Below are positions 1 through 7,584 of a stretch of 64,000 bases of DNA, one piece after another. Origin of the DNA: Colwellia sp. RSH04 (GTDB lineage: Bacteria > Pseudomonadota > Gammaproteobacteria > Enterobacterales > Alteromonadaceae); assembly GCF_003545765.1 (NCBI RefSeq), contig NZ_QXIO01000007.1:62001-126000 (forward strand), read 5' to 3'. Position numbers and translations under genes: made by a program. Position 1 is the stretch's first letter; every line of letters begins with the position of its first letter. Under the pieces are notes generated by a model. That model did not search any database, was not told the DNA's origin, and worked only from the letters and a program-made list of their open reading frames with translations.

Positions 1-3000
1 AATCGTCAAAAGCTATTCTTGCTAAGTACGGTACCTACACTGGACGTGTTCGTGAATTTACATCAAAAGGAAATAGCGGTACCTGGACTGAAGTTCCTAA
101 AAATAATGGTGCGGACATACAGGTAATAGATTGTGAAGATGATGCCTATATTGTCGATAGCGCCGGGACGGTAATAAATGAAGGTAATGTTATAAATTCA
201 AATGGTTTACCTAACGGCTATCCTGTAAACGATCAATACACTAAGAAAAACCCTGTATATCATGATAGTAGTAAAACTAGTACAAATATAGATTGGTCTT
301 CGGGCAAGTTAGTCACGCTTTATACGGCAAAGTATTTGCGTTGGCACTATAATCAAAGTGTTACTTACGGCGACTTATCTAGGTTGCAACAAGCAAAAAA
401 TGCTGTAACTGAAGTGATTCAAACAACTCCTTCTGTTGATTTTGGTTTAGAGGTTTTTAACTTTAATTACGGGGATTCTGATGATAGTGGTAACGGTGGG
501 CGAATAGTTATGCCTATTGAATCAATGACCACATCAGCGAGAACAGATCTTATTGATTTAATCAACGAGAAATTGGATGCTAAAGGTTCAACACCATTAT
601 GTGAATCTCTTTATGAATCAAGACAGTATTTCGCAGGAGAGGAGATAGAGTATGGTGATGATGATATTAATGTGCCAAGTTACAGTTATATAAAAAATAG
701 ACCGCCAATGAGTGCCGATGCAATATCTGATTCAGATAGTTCTAAATATCAAACCCCTTTTGGTAGTTGTGCTAATAGTATCGCACATGTGATTTTAATT
801 ACTGATGGTAAGCCGCAGAATGATGCTCATGCTAATACTAAAATTCAGGGACTAACAACGTCAATAAAGACAGAAAATGCGGATGGTGAGTTAGTAATGG
901 AAACAATAAACTTTACTGATACTCCACCAACACCAGGTGATGGACAAGGACCTTACGACGTATTTAACAACTCAGTATATTCTAGTAGTTATATGCCTGC
1001 GTTAGCAAGTTGGATGAGTAATTATGATGTTAGTACTGAAACAGATGGCGAACAATTAGTATTCACCCATACGATTGGCTTTAGTGATGGTGCAAGTTCT
1101 GCAGAAGCTTTATTAGATGAAACAGCAAAAAGAGGTAAGGGAACCTACACGCATGCGGGTAATTCTCAAGAGCTCAAAGAAGCGATAGAGAGGATAGTGA
1201 ATAACATAGCACCAGCTAATGATAGCTTAACATCAGCTTCTGTTGCTGCTAATAACTTTGATAGAACGCAAACTCTTGATTCTGTTTACTTTGCTATGTT
1301 TAACCCGCAAAACTCTCCCCGCTGGCAAGGTAACTTGAAAAAATACAAAGCAGTAGACGGTGAAATAACAGACGTTCATGGTAACAATGCCATTTGTACT
1401 ACTAACGACGGTATTAGATCATTTTGTGCTAATTCAAAAAGTTTTTGGTCACCAACTGCCGATGGCGATAAAGTTGATGAAGGGGGAGTAGCATCATGGT
1501 TTTCAAGCCTTTCTAGTATTGATGATCGAACTATATATACTGATGCAGGTGTTGGTAGCTTAATAACCTATAATCGTACAACTCTTGAAACAGCATATAC
1601 AAGCCAAGCTTTGCTAGCTGAAGCATTAAATGTTTCAGGTGCTACAGATATAAATGGTGATGATATTGAAAGTGAAGCTATCAATGATATGCTGAATTGG
1701 TCTATGGGAATGGATGTTGATGATGAAGATGAAGATACGGAAACTGATGATATCCGTAACGATATTTTTGGTGATCCGCTTCACTCTAAACCTTTAGTGG
1801 TTAACTATGGTAATGATACTATCCGGATTATTGTTGGCACAAATGCAGGTGCTTTACACATGTTTGATGATGATGGTGATTCAGTATCAGAAACATGGGC
1901 TTTTATGCCAAAAGAATTTTTACCAAATATAAGTACATTACGTGATAATTATTCATCAGGAGATAAAGTCTATGGCATTGATGGAGAAATAACAGTTCAC
2001 CTTAATGATAAAGATGGCAATGGTCAAATAGATGGCACCGATACAGCATGGATATTTTTTGGGTTAAGGCGTGGAGGTAACTCATACTATGCGTTAGATA
2101 TTTCTAATCCAAATGGTGTGCCTAAATTAATGTGGCATAAAGATAAGAACTCTTCAGGCTTTTCGCATTTAGGACAATCTTGGTCAAAACCAAAAATAGG
2201 ATATTCAGCACTCAATGCAAGTGGTGATTCAGCGAGCCCAGTTGTGTTTATTGGTGGTGGCTATGATGTAAATAAAGATGCTAGTGGCCCAGGTACAGCC
2301 GATAGTATGGGAACCTCTACGTATATGTTAGATGCTAAAACAGGCGCTTTATTGTGGAGTATGACGCCAGATGGAGGTGATAAAGTTACAACATTTCCTG
2401 GAAATGACAGTATCCCTGCCGGTGTTTCATTACTTGACAGTTCGGGTGATGGCTTAACCGATAGATTATATGTAGCCGATACTGGAGGTAACATTTGGCG
2501 AGTTGATATGCTAGGAACAGATATAGATGAGTTTTCAGTCTTTAAACTCGCCTCCTTAGGTGGAACAACTAATGCTACTGATCGTCGATTCTTTTATGCT
2601 CCAAGTATAGTTCGTACATTTATATCAGAGACAATTGAGACGACAATAACAGATAAAGACGGCAAAACTGATAAAATAACAGTACATCAAGAAATTCCAT
2701 ACGATGCTCTACTTATTGGTAGTGGTGATAGATCTAATCCATTAGGAGCTGACACTACCGATCAGTTATTTATGATTAAAGATAGCAATATATTAGCTCA
2801 AGACTTTAATGTTGACCCAACGCCATCTTTGATAACGGGTACAGATTTATTTAACTATACTGATAATCCGTTTAAAGATTATAAAGAAATGTCTACAACT
2901 GATTTAGAAACATTACAAAAACAAGTTAGTAATAAATCGGGCTGGTATGTAAACTTAGCTAACGGTGAAAAAAGCTCGGCTGAAGCGCTAGCGATTAAAG

Positions 3001-3341
3001 GGATTGCTTATTACACAACCTATACTCCGCCACAAGATGCTGATGAATTAGTGAGCTGTAAGCCACCTGCAGGTGTAGGTTCACTGTTTGCCGTCGATCT
3101 AGCTTTAGGAATTAAAAAACATAAGAATTTTACAGACATAAGAGAAGGCGATAATCGGTTTATTGATATCAATAATGACTTTTTAGGAAAGCCAACACTT
3201 ATTGTGCTACCTGAAGATGATGGTGATGATAAGACCAAGGATAAATCTGTAGGCGATATTATTGTTGGTGACGAAATTATTGAAGTAGACTTTACTTTAG
3301 ATGCATCTAGAACATATATCTTTGTTGAAGAGGCTCAATAA
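1..3341 (+). CDS. pilY1: PilY1-type type IV pilus tip/biogenesis protein, 5' end missing
   Basis: The reading frame is open from the first full codon at position 3, so the gene starts left of the window; the first in-frame TTG at 336 is not a real start. About 1112 residues are visible. The first third resembles a von Willebrand A domain, with the strand and loop ILITDGKPQND near base 800. The C-terminal half matches the PilC/PilY beta-propeller: it begins around FGDPLHSKP (about 1770) and contains an EF-hand-like calcium loop DKDGNGQIDGTD (2007-2042) and the blade motif DGLTDRLYVADTGGNIWRVD. PilY1 proteins are exported, sit at the pilus tip or base, and are needed for pilus extension and adhesion. 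The stop codon overlaps the start of pilE by one base, so the two are translationally coupled. The family call is firm; the ligand is unknown. Confidence 0.93.
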   Translation, partial: SSKAILAKYGTYTGRVREFTSKGNSGTWTEVPKNNGADIQVIDCEDDAYIVDSAGTVINEGNVINSNGLPNGYPVNDQYTKKNPVYHDSSKTSTNIDWSSGKLVTLYTAKYLRWHYNQSVTYGDLSRLQQAKNAVTEVIQTTPSVDFGLEVFNFNYGDSDDSGNGGRIVMPIESMTTSARTDLIDLINEKLDAKGSTPLCESLYESRQYFAGEEIEYGDDDINVPSYSYIKNRPPMSADAISDSDSSKYQTPFGSCANSIAHVILITDGKPQNDAHANTKIQGLTTSIKTENADGELVMETINFTDTPPTPGDGQGPYDVFNNSVYSSSYMPALASWMSNYDVSTETDGEQLVFTHTIGFSDGASSAEALLDETAKRGKGTYTHAGNSQELKEAIERIVNNIAPANDSLTSASVAANNFDRTQTLDSVYFAMFNPQNSPRWQGNLKKYKAVDGEITDVHGNNAICTTNDGIRSFCANSKSFWSPTADGDKVDEGGVASWFSSLSSIDDRTIYTDAGVGSLITYNRTTLETAYTSQALLAEALNVSGATDINGDDIESEAINDMLNWSMGMDVDDEDEDTETDDIRNDIFGDPLHSKPLVVNYGNDTIRIIVGTNAGALHMFDDDGDSVSETWAFMPKEFLPNISTLRDNYSSGDKVYGIDGEITVHLNDKDGNGQIDGTDTAWIFFGLRRGGNSYYALDISNPNGVPKLMWHKDKNSSGFSHLGQSWSKPKIGYSALNASGDSASPVVFIGGGYDVNKDASGPGTADSMGTSTYMLDAKTGALLWSMTPDGGDKVTTFPGNDSIPAGVSLLDSSGDGLTDRLYVADTGGNIWRVDMLGTDIDEFSVFKLASLGGTTNATDRRFFYAPSIVRTFISETIETTITDKDGKTDKITVHQEIPYDALLIGSGDRSNPLGADTTDQLFMIKDSNILAQDFNVDPTPSLITGTDLFNYTDNPFKDYKEMSTTDLETLQKQVSNKSGWYVNLANGEKSSAEALAIKGIAYYTTYTPPQDADELVSCKPPAGVGSLFAVDLALGIKKHKNFTDIREGDNRFIDINNDFLGKPTLIVLPEDDGDDKTKDKSVGDIIVGDEIIEVDFTLDASRTYIFVEEAQ

Positions 3342-3748
3342 TGACTAATAGAAAGAAATCAATAGGATTTACATTAATTGAAATGCTTATCGCTGTGGCT
3401 ATTATGGGCATTTTAGCATCGGTAGCATATCCATCTTATACAGAATTTATTACTAGAAGTAATAGAGTAGAAGCACAGAGGGAGTTAGTTCGCTTAGCAA
3501 ACTTACAGGAGCAAGTATTTGTTGATACGAGAAATTATACTGAGGATATGAAAGCACTAGGGATGAAAGCTGATCCCCATGAAACAGAGCATGGAAATTA
3601 TGATATTGACGCAACAGTGAATGGAGTAACATTTGTTTTAACTGCAACGGCTAAAGATGCTCAAGCAAAAGATACGGAATGCAAAACTTTAACTATTGAT
3701 GAAACAGGTACCAAAGGCGGTACAAGTGCAGACTGTTGGGAGAAATAG
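3341..3748 (+). CDS. pilE: Type IV minor pilin, PilE family
   Basis: A 135-residue prepilin with a short basic leader ending in glycine and the class IVa cleavage and methylation site KSIG|FTLIE at residues 6-14, including the conserved Glu at +5. A hydrophobic helix (MLIAVAIMGILASVAYPSY) follows; it anchors the subunit in the membrane before assembly. Two C-terminal cysteines (in TECKTL and ADCWEK) probably form the D-region disulfide loop. The family is processed by PilD and incorporated into the pilus as a minor subunit. It overlaps pilY1 in a TAATG junction and is followed one base later by a small secreted-protein gene, so all three are probably one transcript. Whether it is a minor pilin or a major one cannot be decided from sequence; the position after pilY1 favours minor. 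Confidence 0.93.
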   Translation: MTNRKKSIGFTLIEMLIAVAIMGILASVAYPSYTEFITRSNRVEAQRELVRLANLQEQVFVDTRNYTEDMKALGMKADPHETEHGNYDIDATVNGVTFVLTATAKDAQAKDTECKTLTIDETGTKGGTSADCWEK

Positions 3749-3749
3749 G

Positions 3750-4094
3750 ATGTTTAATCTAAAAAAACTAGGGCTTGTTGCTCTTATGATTGGCAGTTTA
3801 ATCGCGACACCTTTGATTGCGCAAGATTATAGTCTTTCAAAAGGGCAAAAAAAAGAGCGCGTTACGTACAAATGCTTTGTGGAATATAGTGGAGGAATTG
3901 GATATGATATTAGACAAGTAACAGGTAATTTCCACAAAGCTAAACAAGCAAGTCAATCTTTATATCATTACTCTCATAAAAATGGTGTAGATAAGGCGAA
4001 CAAACCTATTCATAAGGTTTTTGAGTGTGTAAAAGAAAATGAGCGCTTTAAAAACTTAAAAGCTAATAATTTTGATAAAAACTTACCAAGATAG
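3750..4094 (+). CDS. Small secreted protein, TapY2-like, in the pilus operon
   Basis: A 114-residue protein. I chose the ATG at 3750, one base after the pilE stop, because it gives a clean signal peptide (basic MFNLKKLG, then a hydrophobic stretch ending PLIAQ); a longer frame would begin inside pilE. The mature part starts near QDYSLSKG and has two cysteines, in YKCFVEYSGG and VFECV, which could form a disulfide. The YKCxVE...GG...FECV pattern recalls the small TapY2 family annotated with type IVa pilus/secretion genes in Shewanella and relatives. That match is from memory and is tentative. Position and signal peptide suggest a periplasmic accessory of the pilus. The mechanism is unknown. 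Confidence 0.7.
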   Translation: MFNLKKLGLVALMIGSLIATPLIAQDYSLSKGQKKERVTYKCFVEYSGGIGYDIRQVTGNFHKAKQASQSLYHYSHKNGVDKANKPIHKVFECVKENERFKNLKANNFDKNLPR

Positions 4095-4146
4095 ATAGCT
4101 AGAGTCTATGTCTCGTGCAGATAACTGTTGATGGTTTTCAATAAAA

Positions 4147-4176
4147 GGCCTGTAACTATAGTTACAGGCCTTTTTT
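4147..4176 (+). terminator. Intrinsic terminator of the pilus operon
   Basis: A perfect 24-base palindrome (GGCCTGTAAC arm, TATA centre) at 4147-4170 is followed directly by six T residues. It lies 52 bases after the last pilus-operon stop codon. Confidence 0.9.
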
Positions 4177-4290
4177 ATTTCCTTTCTTACTTTGTTCATT
4201 ATATTGTCTTTGAAGTAGTTAAATCGGCTTCAACTTTCGCTACTTCGTTTCAATTCAACGGTTTTTGACTATGCTTGTTAGTTACAGACG

Positions 4291-4317
4291 AAAAAAAAGA
4301 CGCCCTTGGGCGTCTTT
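4291..4317 (-). terminator. Intrinsic terminator of ssrA
   Basis: Read on the minus strand, the stem AGACGCCC/GGGCGTCT (4298-4315) is followed by a run of T residues (A residues 4291-4298 on the plus strand). It sits 11 bases beyond the tmRNA 3' end. Confidence 0.87.
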
Positions 4318-4328
4318 AATATTGAAGG

Positions 4329-4679
4329 TGGTGGAGCGGGGGGGAGTTGAACCCCCGTCCAAAAAACCTACATCCTCGGTCCTACATGTTTAGTCGATCA
4401 TTTATTTAGCCAATTAGACGCCAATCGACAGGCTTCGTCATGGTGAGCTTGATACTATTTCGCGGTTCGGCCTCAAGCGTGCTTCCCTCGCTAGTCTACT
4501 TAGGGTGACCATCAATCCTCGAGACAATAGACAAGTCTATAAGGTGATGGCTAGCATTAAGCTGCTAGTGCGAACGTATCGTCGTTTGCAATTATAGTTT
4601 TGCGGCTTTTTACCAGGCCAACCGCCCCTGGACATGCACCTTGGGTTTCGTGAATCTTGTCGAATCCTGAATCCGCCCC
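4329..4679 (-). ncRNA. ssrA: Transfer-messenger RNA (tmRNA)
   Basis: A one-piece tmRNA of about 351 nt. The 5' end (GGGGCGGATTCAGGATTCGA on the minus strand) and the 3' end (GGTTCAACTCC T-arm, GCTCCACCA acceptor with encoded CCA) form the tRNA-like domain. The resume codon and tag frame lie at 4557-4589. With SmpB and EF-Tu it enters stalled ribosomes as alanyl-tmRNA, releases them and tags the product for ClpXP and related proteases. smpB lies about 850 bases upstream on the same strand, separated only by a psiE-like gene. Confidence 0.97.
4557..4589 (-). other. tmRNA tag reading frame, ANDDTFALAA
   Basis: The resume codon GCA follows the usual upstream A-rich context. The frame reads ANDDTFALAA then TAA. 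It keeps the ALAA end recognised by ClpX and SspB-type adaptors, but has DDTF where E. coli has DENY. Confidence 0.93.
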
Positions 4680-4704
4680 GATTACTCTTTTACCCTTGGA
4701 GTTA

Positions 4705-4739
4705 AGCAGTAATTAATAACTTTATTATTAATTACTGCT
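4705..4739. repeat. 14-base-pair inverted repeat in the ssrA leader
   Basis: AGCAGTAATTAATA (4705-4718) pairs perfectly with 4726-4739 across a seven-base loop. It lies between the predicted ssrA promoter and the mature 5' end, so it should be transcribed as part of the precursor leader that RNase P removes. Confidence 0.7.
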
Positions 4740-4743
4740 GGCA

Positions 4744-4772
4744 ATTTTAACCTTTATATCAAGTTACATCAA
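4744..4772 (-). promoter_or_regulatory. Predicted sigma-70 promoter of ssrA
   Basis: On the minus strand a TTGATG -35 (4767-4772) and a TAAAAT -10 (4744-4749) are separated by 17 bases. Transcription would start near 4737, about 58 bases upstream of the mature tmRNA end, fitting a processed precursor. Confidence 0.6.
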
Positions 4773-4877
4773 GGTGTAATGGTTGAACAGGCGTGTTATT
4801 TAATAATAGGAAAATTATATTTAGTGTAATATGTGTTGAGTTATGCTTTTGAGAGTAAATAGAACACAATTGTATTT

Positions 4878-5351
4878 CTATTTTGATGATTCTATATCTC
4901 GAGACAGTAGCCAGTATGTAATACCAAGTGATAAAACGACTGCTGCTATTGCAAATATATAGTCAGATGTGATTTTTTCTAAATCCATAACAATGACTTT
5001 TCGTGCAATCGCCATTAAGGCGGTAGCAACAACTAATTTGACTGGAAATTCATTGGTGCCTAGATAAAGTCGAATATTAATAAATATTTCAATTGCGATA
5101 AGTACAACCATGAAGGCGCCAAAGGCTTGGAAGATGTCATTTACATCAAGTAAAAACATTGGTGGAGTCATCAGCTTTTGATATATAACATATAATACGT
5201 CTACTACCCCCCACAAAATTACCGCAACCATCAGTACAGCTAATACCTTTACAGAGCCTCTGATAACAGAGTGCAAATGCCTTATTAAGGGAATAGGGTG
5301 TTCCTGAGAAAGCTCTTCGTGATGTACATTACTTGATTGCTGATTATCCAT
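4878..5351 (-). CDS. PsiE-like phosphate-starvation family membrane protein
   Basis: A 157-residue integral membrane protein with a hydrophilic N-terminus of about 30 residues and four hydrophobic segments: near 35-60 (VLAVLMVAVILWGVVDVLYV), 73-93 (IFQAFGAFMVVLIAIEIFI), 104-118 (VKLVVATALMAIARK) and 133-150 (FAIAAVVLSLGITYWLL). The spacing and the RKVIVMDLEK loop are typical of the PsiE family, first seen as a phosphate-starvation-inducible gene in E. coli; its molecular function is unknown. It lies between ssrA and smpB on the same strand, with no obvious link to trans-translation. No Pho box was recognised upstream. Confidence 0.75.
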   Translation of the reverse strand: MDNQQSSNVHHEELSQEHPIPLIRHLHSVIRGSVKVLAVLMVAVILWGVVDVLYVIYQKLMTPPMFLLDVNDIFQAFGAFMVVLIAIEIFINIRLYLGTNEFPVKLVVATALMAIARKVIVMDLEKITSDYIFAIAAVVLSLGITYWLLSRDIESSK

Positions 5352-5495
5352 TACGTAACCTTAATATTGCCGATGATCTAAATTCATTAAAAGCTCATAT
5401 CATATTACTCGATCAGTAAAGTAAAATCGCTATAAAATATAAGTACCTTATAGCATTAATGAAGTGTTTAAAGTGAGTACTTTAGCGTGGATATT

Positions 5496-5528
5496 AAAAA
5501 GTAAGAAAGCTTCTTTATGTGCTTACTT
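5496..5528 (-). terminator. Weak terminator overlapping the smpB stop codon
   Basis: On the minus strand AAGTAAG (5522-5528) pairs with CTTACTT (5499-5505) and is followed by T residues. The stem is AT-rich, overlaps the smpB stop, and has a large loop, so its strength is doubtful. Confidence 0.4.
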
Positions 5529-6006
5529 ATTGCTTGTGTTTCATCATACGGCCTTGTTCGACCTTCCATTCTCTATCTTTAATATCAGCACGTTTATCAT
5601 GATCTTTTTTACCCTTACCTAAGTGAAACTCTAATTTCACCCAGCATTGTTTCCAATACATCGCTGTTGCAATCAATGAATAGCCATTTCGCTCTACTGC
5701 GCCAACCAGTTTATCTAATTCACGTCGATTTAAAAGTAACTTTCTTGGCCTGGTTGGTTCACAAACAACGTGACTAGAAGCCGCTGTTAAAGGCTGTATT
5801 TCAGCACCAACTAAATAAGCTTCTCTATCTTTAAGATGTACATAGCAGTCTGAGATATTTACTTTACCACTGCGTATACTTTTAATTTCCCAACCTTGAA
5901 GACTCATACCTGCTTCAAATTTGTCAGAAAGTGTATAGTTGTGTCTCGCCTTTTTATTTAAAGCAATTGTATTACTGTTAGATTTTTTTGATTTTTTCTT
6001 GGTCAT
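5527..6006 (-). CDS. smpB: SsrA-binding protein SmpB
   Basis: A 159-residue protein, against 160 in E. coli. It has the oligonucleotide-binding barrel beginning [12 protein letters not shown] and [19 protein letters not shown], and a basic C-terminal tail containing [20 protein letters not shown], which reads the empty mRNA channel in stalled ribosomes. It binds the tRNA-like domain of tmRNA and delivers it to the ribosome. The tmRNA gene is nearby on the same strand. It is divergent from ratA, with about 148 bases between the starts. The order ssrA, smpB, ratA, ratB, bamE is the E. coli order. Confidence 0.98.
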   Translation of the reverse strand: MTKKKSKKSNSNTIALNKKARHNYTLSDKFEAGMSLQGWEIKSIRSGKVNISDCYVHLKDREAYLVGAEIQPLTAASSHVVCEPTRPRKLLLNRRELDKLVGAVERNGYSLIATAMYWKQCWVKLEFHLGKGKKDHDKRADIKDREWKVEQGRMMKHKQ

Positions 6007-6154
6007 GTCATTCTTTACCGTATGTTTCGCCGATGATTATACTGACAAAATATCCTTTTTACATAAATATTTTATTTCATGGAAAGATTTATTGAGTAAT
6101 GTGCTTTTTCTGTCATTTTGCTATTATAGCCCCGTTCATTTTCCAGGGGGTTCA

Positions 6155-6595
6155 ATGCCAACCATAAGTCGTAGTGCACTAGTGATGCACAGTGTAGATC
6201 AGATGTTTGATTTGATAAATGATATTGCTAAATATCCAGAGTTTTTACCTGACTGTAATGATAGCAAAGTTATTGCTTGCGATGGGAACACTGTTACAGC
6301 TGCGTTGCTGGTATCTAAAGGTGGTTTGAGTAAGTGGTTTACTACTAAAAACACATTAATATCCAATGAACAAATACATTTGGATTTGGTTAATGGACCA
6401 TTTAGAAAACTACAGGGAAACTGGACTTTTACTCCCTTGTCTGAAGACTCTTGTAAAGTGTGCTTAGAGCTAGAATATGAATTTTCTAATAAAGTTGTCT
6501 CATTTGCTTTTGGTAAAGTTTTCAATCATTTTAGTAATAGCTTAGTACAAGTATTCACTCAAAGAGCGAAGCATGTTTATGGAACAGGTAATTAG
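6155..6595 (+). CDS. ratA: RatA-type START-like ribosome association protein
   Basis: A 146-residue member of the SRPBCC/START-like superfamily (YfjG/RatA; coenzyme Q-binding COQ10 relatives). I chose the ATG at 6155: it follows a strong AGGGGG ribosome site and gives the expected family N-terminus [20 protein letters not shown]. The longer open frame upstream lies in the smpB promoter region and is hydrophobic junk. Typical motifs are [12 protein letters not shown] near residue 24 and a C-terminal amphipathic helix [20 protein letters not shown]. RatA was reported in E. coli to bind 50S subunits, and the family is also linked to ubiquinone; which role applies here is not shown. ratB starts two bases after its stop. 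Confidence 0.93.
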   Translation: MPTISRSALVMHSVDQMFDLINDIAKYPEFLPDCNDSKVIACDGNTVTAALLVSKGGLSKWFTTKNTLISNEQIHLDLVNGPFRKLQGNWTFTPLSEDSCKVCLELEYEFSNKVVSFAFGKVFNHFSNSLVQVFTQRAKHVYGTGN

Positions 6596-6597
6596 TA

Positions 6598-6978
6598 ATG
6601 ACTATTTCTAACGATAAAGTAATTGAAGTTAACGACATGATTCAGGTAGAAGTTGTGTATGGTTTACCGCATAAGCAGAAACTTATGTCTTTACCTGTGC
6701 CTCAAGGTTGTACTGTGGAACAAGCTATTTTAGAGTCAGGGATGATGGATTTATTTACTGAAATAGACCTCAATTTGAATAAAGTAGGCATCTGGAATCG
6801 TGCGGTAAAGCTATCTGATGCTTTGCATGATCTTGATAGAATTGAAATATATCGACCTTTGATTGCTGACCCTAAAGAAGTACGTAAAAGACGTGCTGAA
6901 AAAGCAAAAGAAGAAGGGCGGGCTGATAAAACGACAGGTGGTCGCGTTAATCCGTTAAGAGCAGACACAAAGGCGTAA
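6598..6978 (+). CDS. ratB: RnfH/RatB family ubiquitin-fold protein
   Basis: A 126-residue protein with a beta-grasp domain from about residue 14 to 90: [50 protein letters not shown] and the typical end [13 protein letters not shown]. The C-terminal tail ([19 protein letters not shown]) is basic and probably disordered. Members are called RnfH or RatB; biochemical function is unclear despite the name RnfH (nitrogen-fixation electron transport). It follows ratA after two bases, as in E. coli, so it is co-translated. An ATG at residue 14 is an alternative start and would trim a poorly conserved extension. Confidence 0.9.
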   Translation: MTISNDKVIEVNDMIQVEVVYGLPHKQKLMSLPVPQGCTVEQAILESGMMDLFTEIDLNLNKVGIWNRAVKLSDALHDLDRIEIYRPLIADPKEVRKRRAEKAKEEGRADKTTGGRVNPLRADTKA

Positions 6979-6992
6979 CAATCGATTGCTTA

Positions 6993-7036
6993 GAACATGC
7001 ATAAATAAGCCTTTTAGGTTTTTATTATGCATGTTC
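6993..7036. repeat. Inverted repeat between convergent ratB and bamE
   Basis: GAACATGCATAA (6993-7004) pairs perfectly with 7025-7036, and the loop contains a second small stem. It lies between the stop codons of two convergent genes and may end transcription from both sides. There is no good T run on either side. Confidence 0.5.
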
Positions 7037-7045
7037 AATAGTGAA

Positions 7046-7432
7046 CTATTGTTTGAATTTTTCTTTTCGCTTTTCAGTCTCAGTTACTTCATTAAATGGC
7101 GTATAAAAGTTCTCAGGTAACGTGAAGTCACCATTTGCATCAATTAATTTATCTTCTTTAAAGGTTAATATAAAAGCTTTTTTACTATTATATTTCTTAT
7201 TTCTGCCTGATTTAAATTTATATACATAATGCCATGCATCTTTATTAAAGGCGTCAACTACCACGGGGCTGCCAAGTATAAATTTTACTTGTTCTTTGGT
7301 CATACCCACTTGGAGTTTGTCGATACTCTTTTGTTCAAGATAGTTTCCTTGAGGAATATCGATACGATAAACCCAGCTTGAGCAGGCAGAAAGTGATAAA
7401 GCGATGGCAATAGCGGCAACACGAAACAACAT
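7046..7432 (-). CDS. bamE: Outer membrane assembly lipoprotein BamE
   Basis: A 128-residue lipoprotein with a signal peptide ending in the lipobox LSAC (residues 14-17), so mature protein starts at Cys17. The SmpA/OmlA domain follows: YRIDIPQGNYLEQKSIDKLQ, then VGMTKEQVKFILGSPVV and DAWHYVYKF, the core of BamE. It is a periplasm-facing subunit of the BAM complex that inserts beta-barrel proteins into the outer membrane. The C-terminal tail (TETEKRKEKFKQ) is highly charged. It lies downstream of recN on the same strand with a 152-base gap, so it may have its own promoter. Confidence 0.96.
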   Translation of the reverse strand: MLFRVAAIAIALSLSACSSWVYRIDIPQGNYLEQKSIDKLQVGMTKEQVKFILGSPVVVDAFNKDAWHYVYKFKSGRNKKYNSKKAFILTFKEDKLIDANGDFTLPENFYTPFNEVTETEKRKEKFKQ

Positions 7433-7584
7433 TAAATTTAAATATCCTAAAAAGTGTGAGCTGGCATAATAACTAAGCTAGGCATGAGTTACAAAATATT
7501 TTTTACTTAAAATAGGTAAATATTATATATGAACACAGTATTTATCCTTATCTATTACTAGTAGCTCATATCTATTAGTCAGTA

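Noticed and set aside
336..338. TTG as the start of the first gene
   Set aside because: The frame is open and coding-like back to base 3, so the gene is cut by the window edge.
5939..6154. A 72-codon N-terminal extension of ratA
   Set aside because: It covers the smpB start and promoter region; the ATG at 6155 has a strong ribosome site and matches the family N-terminus.
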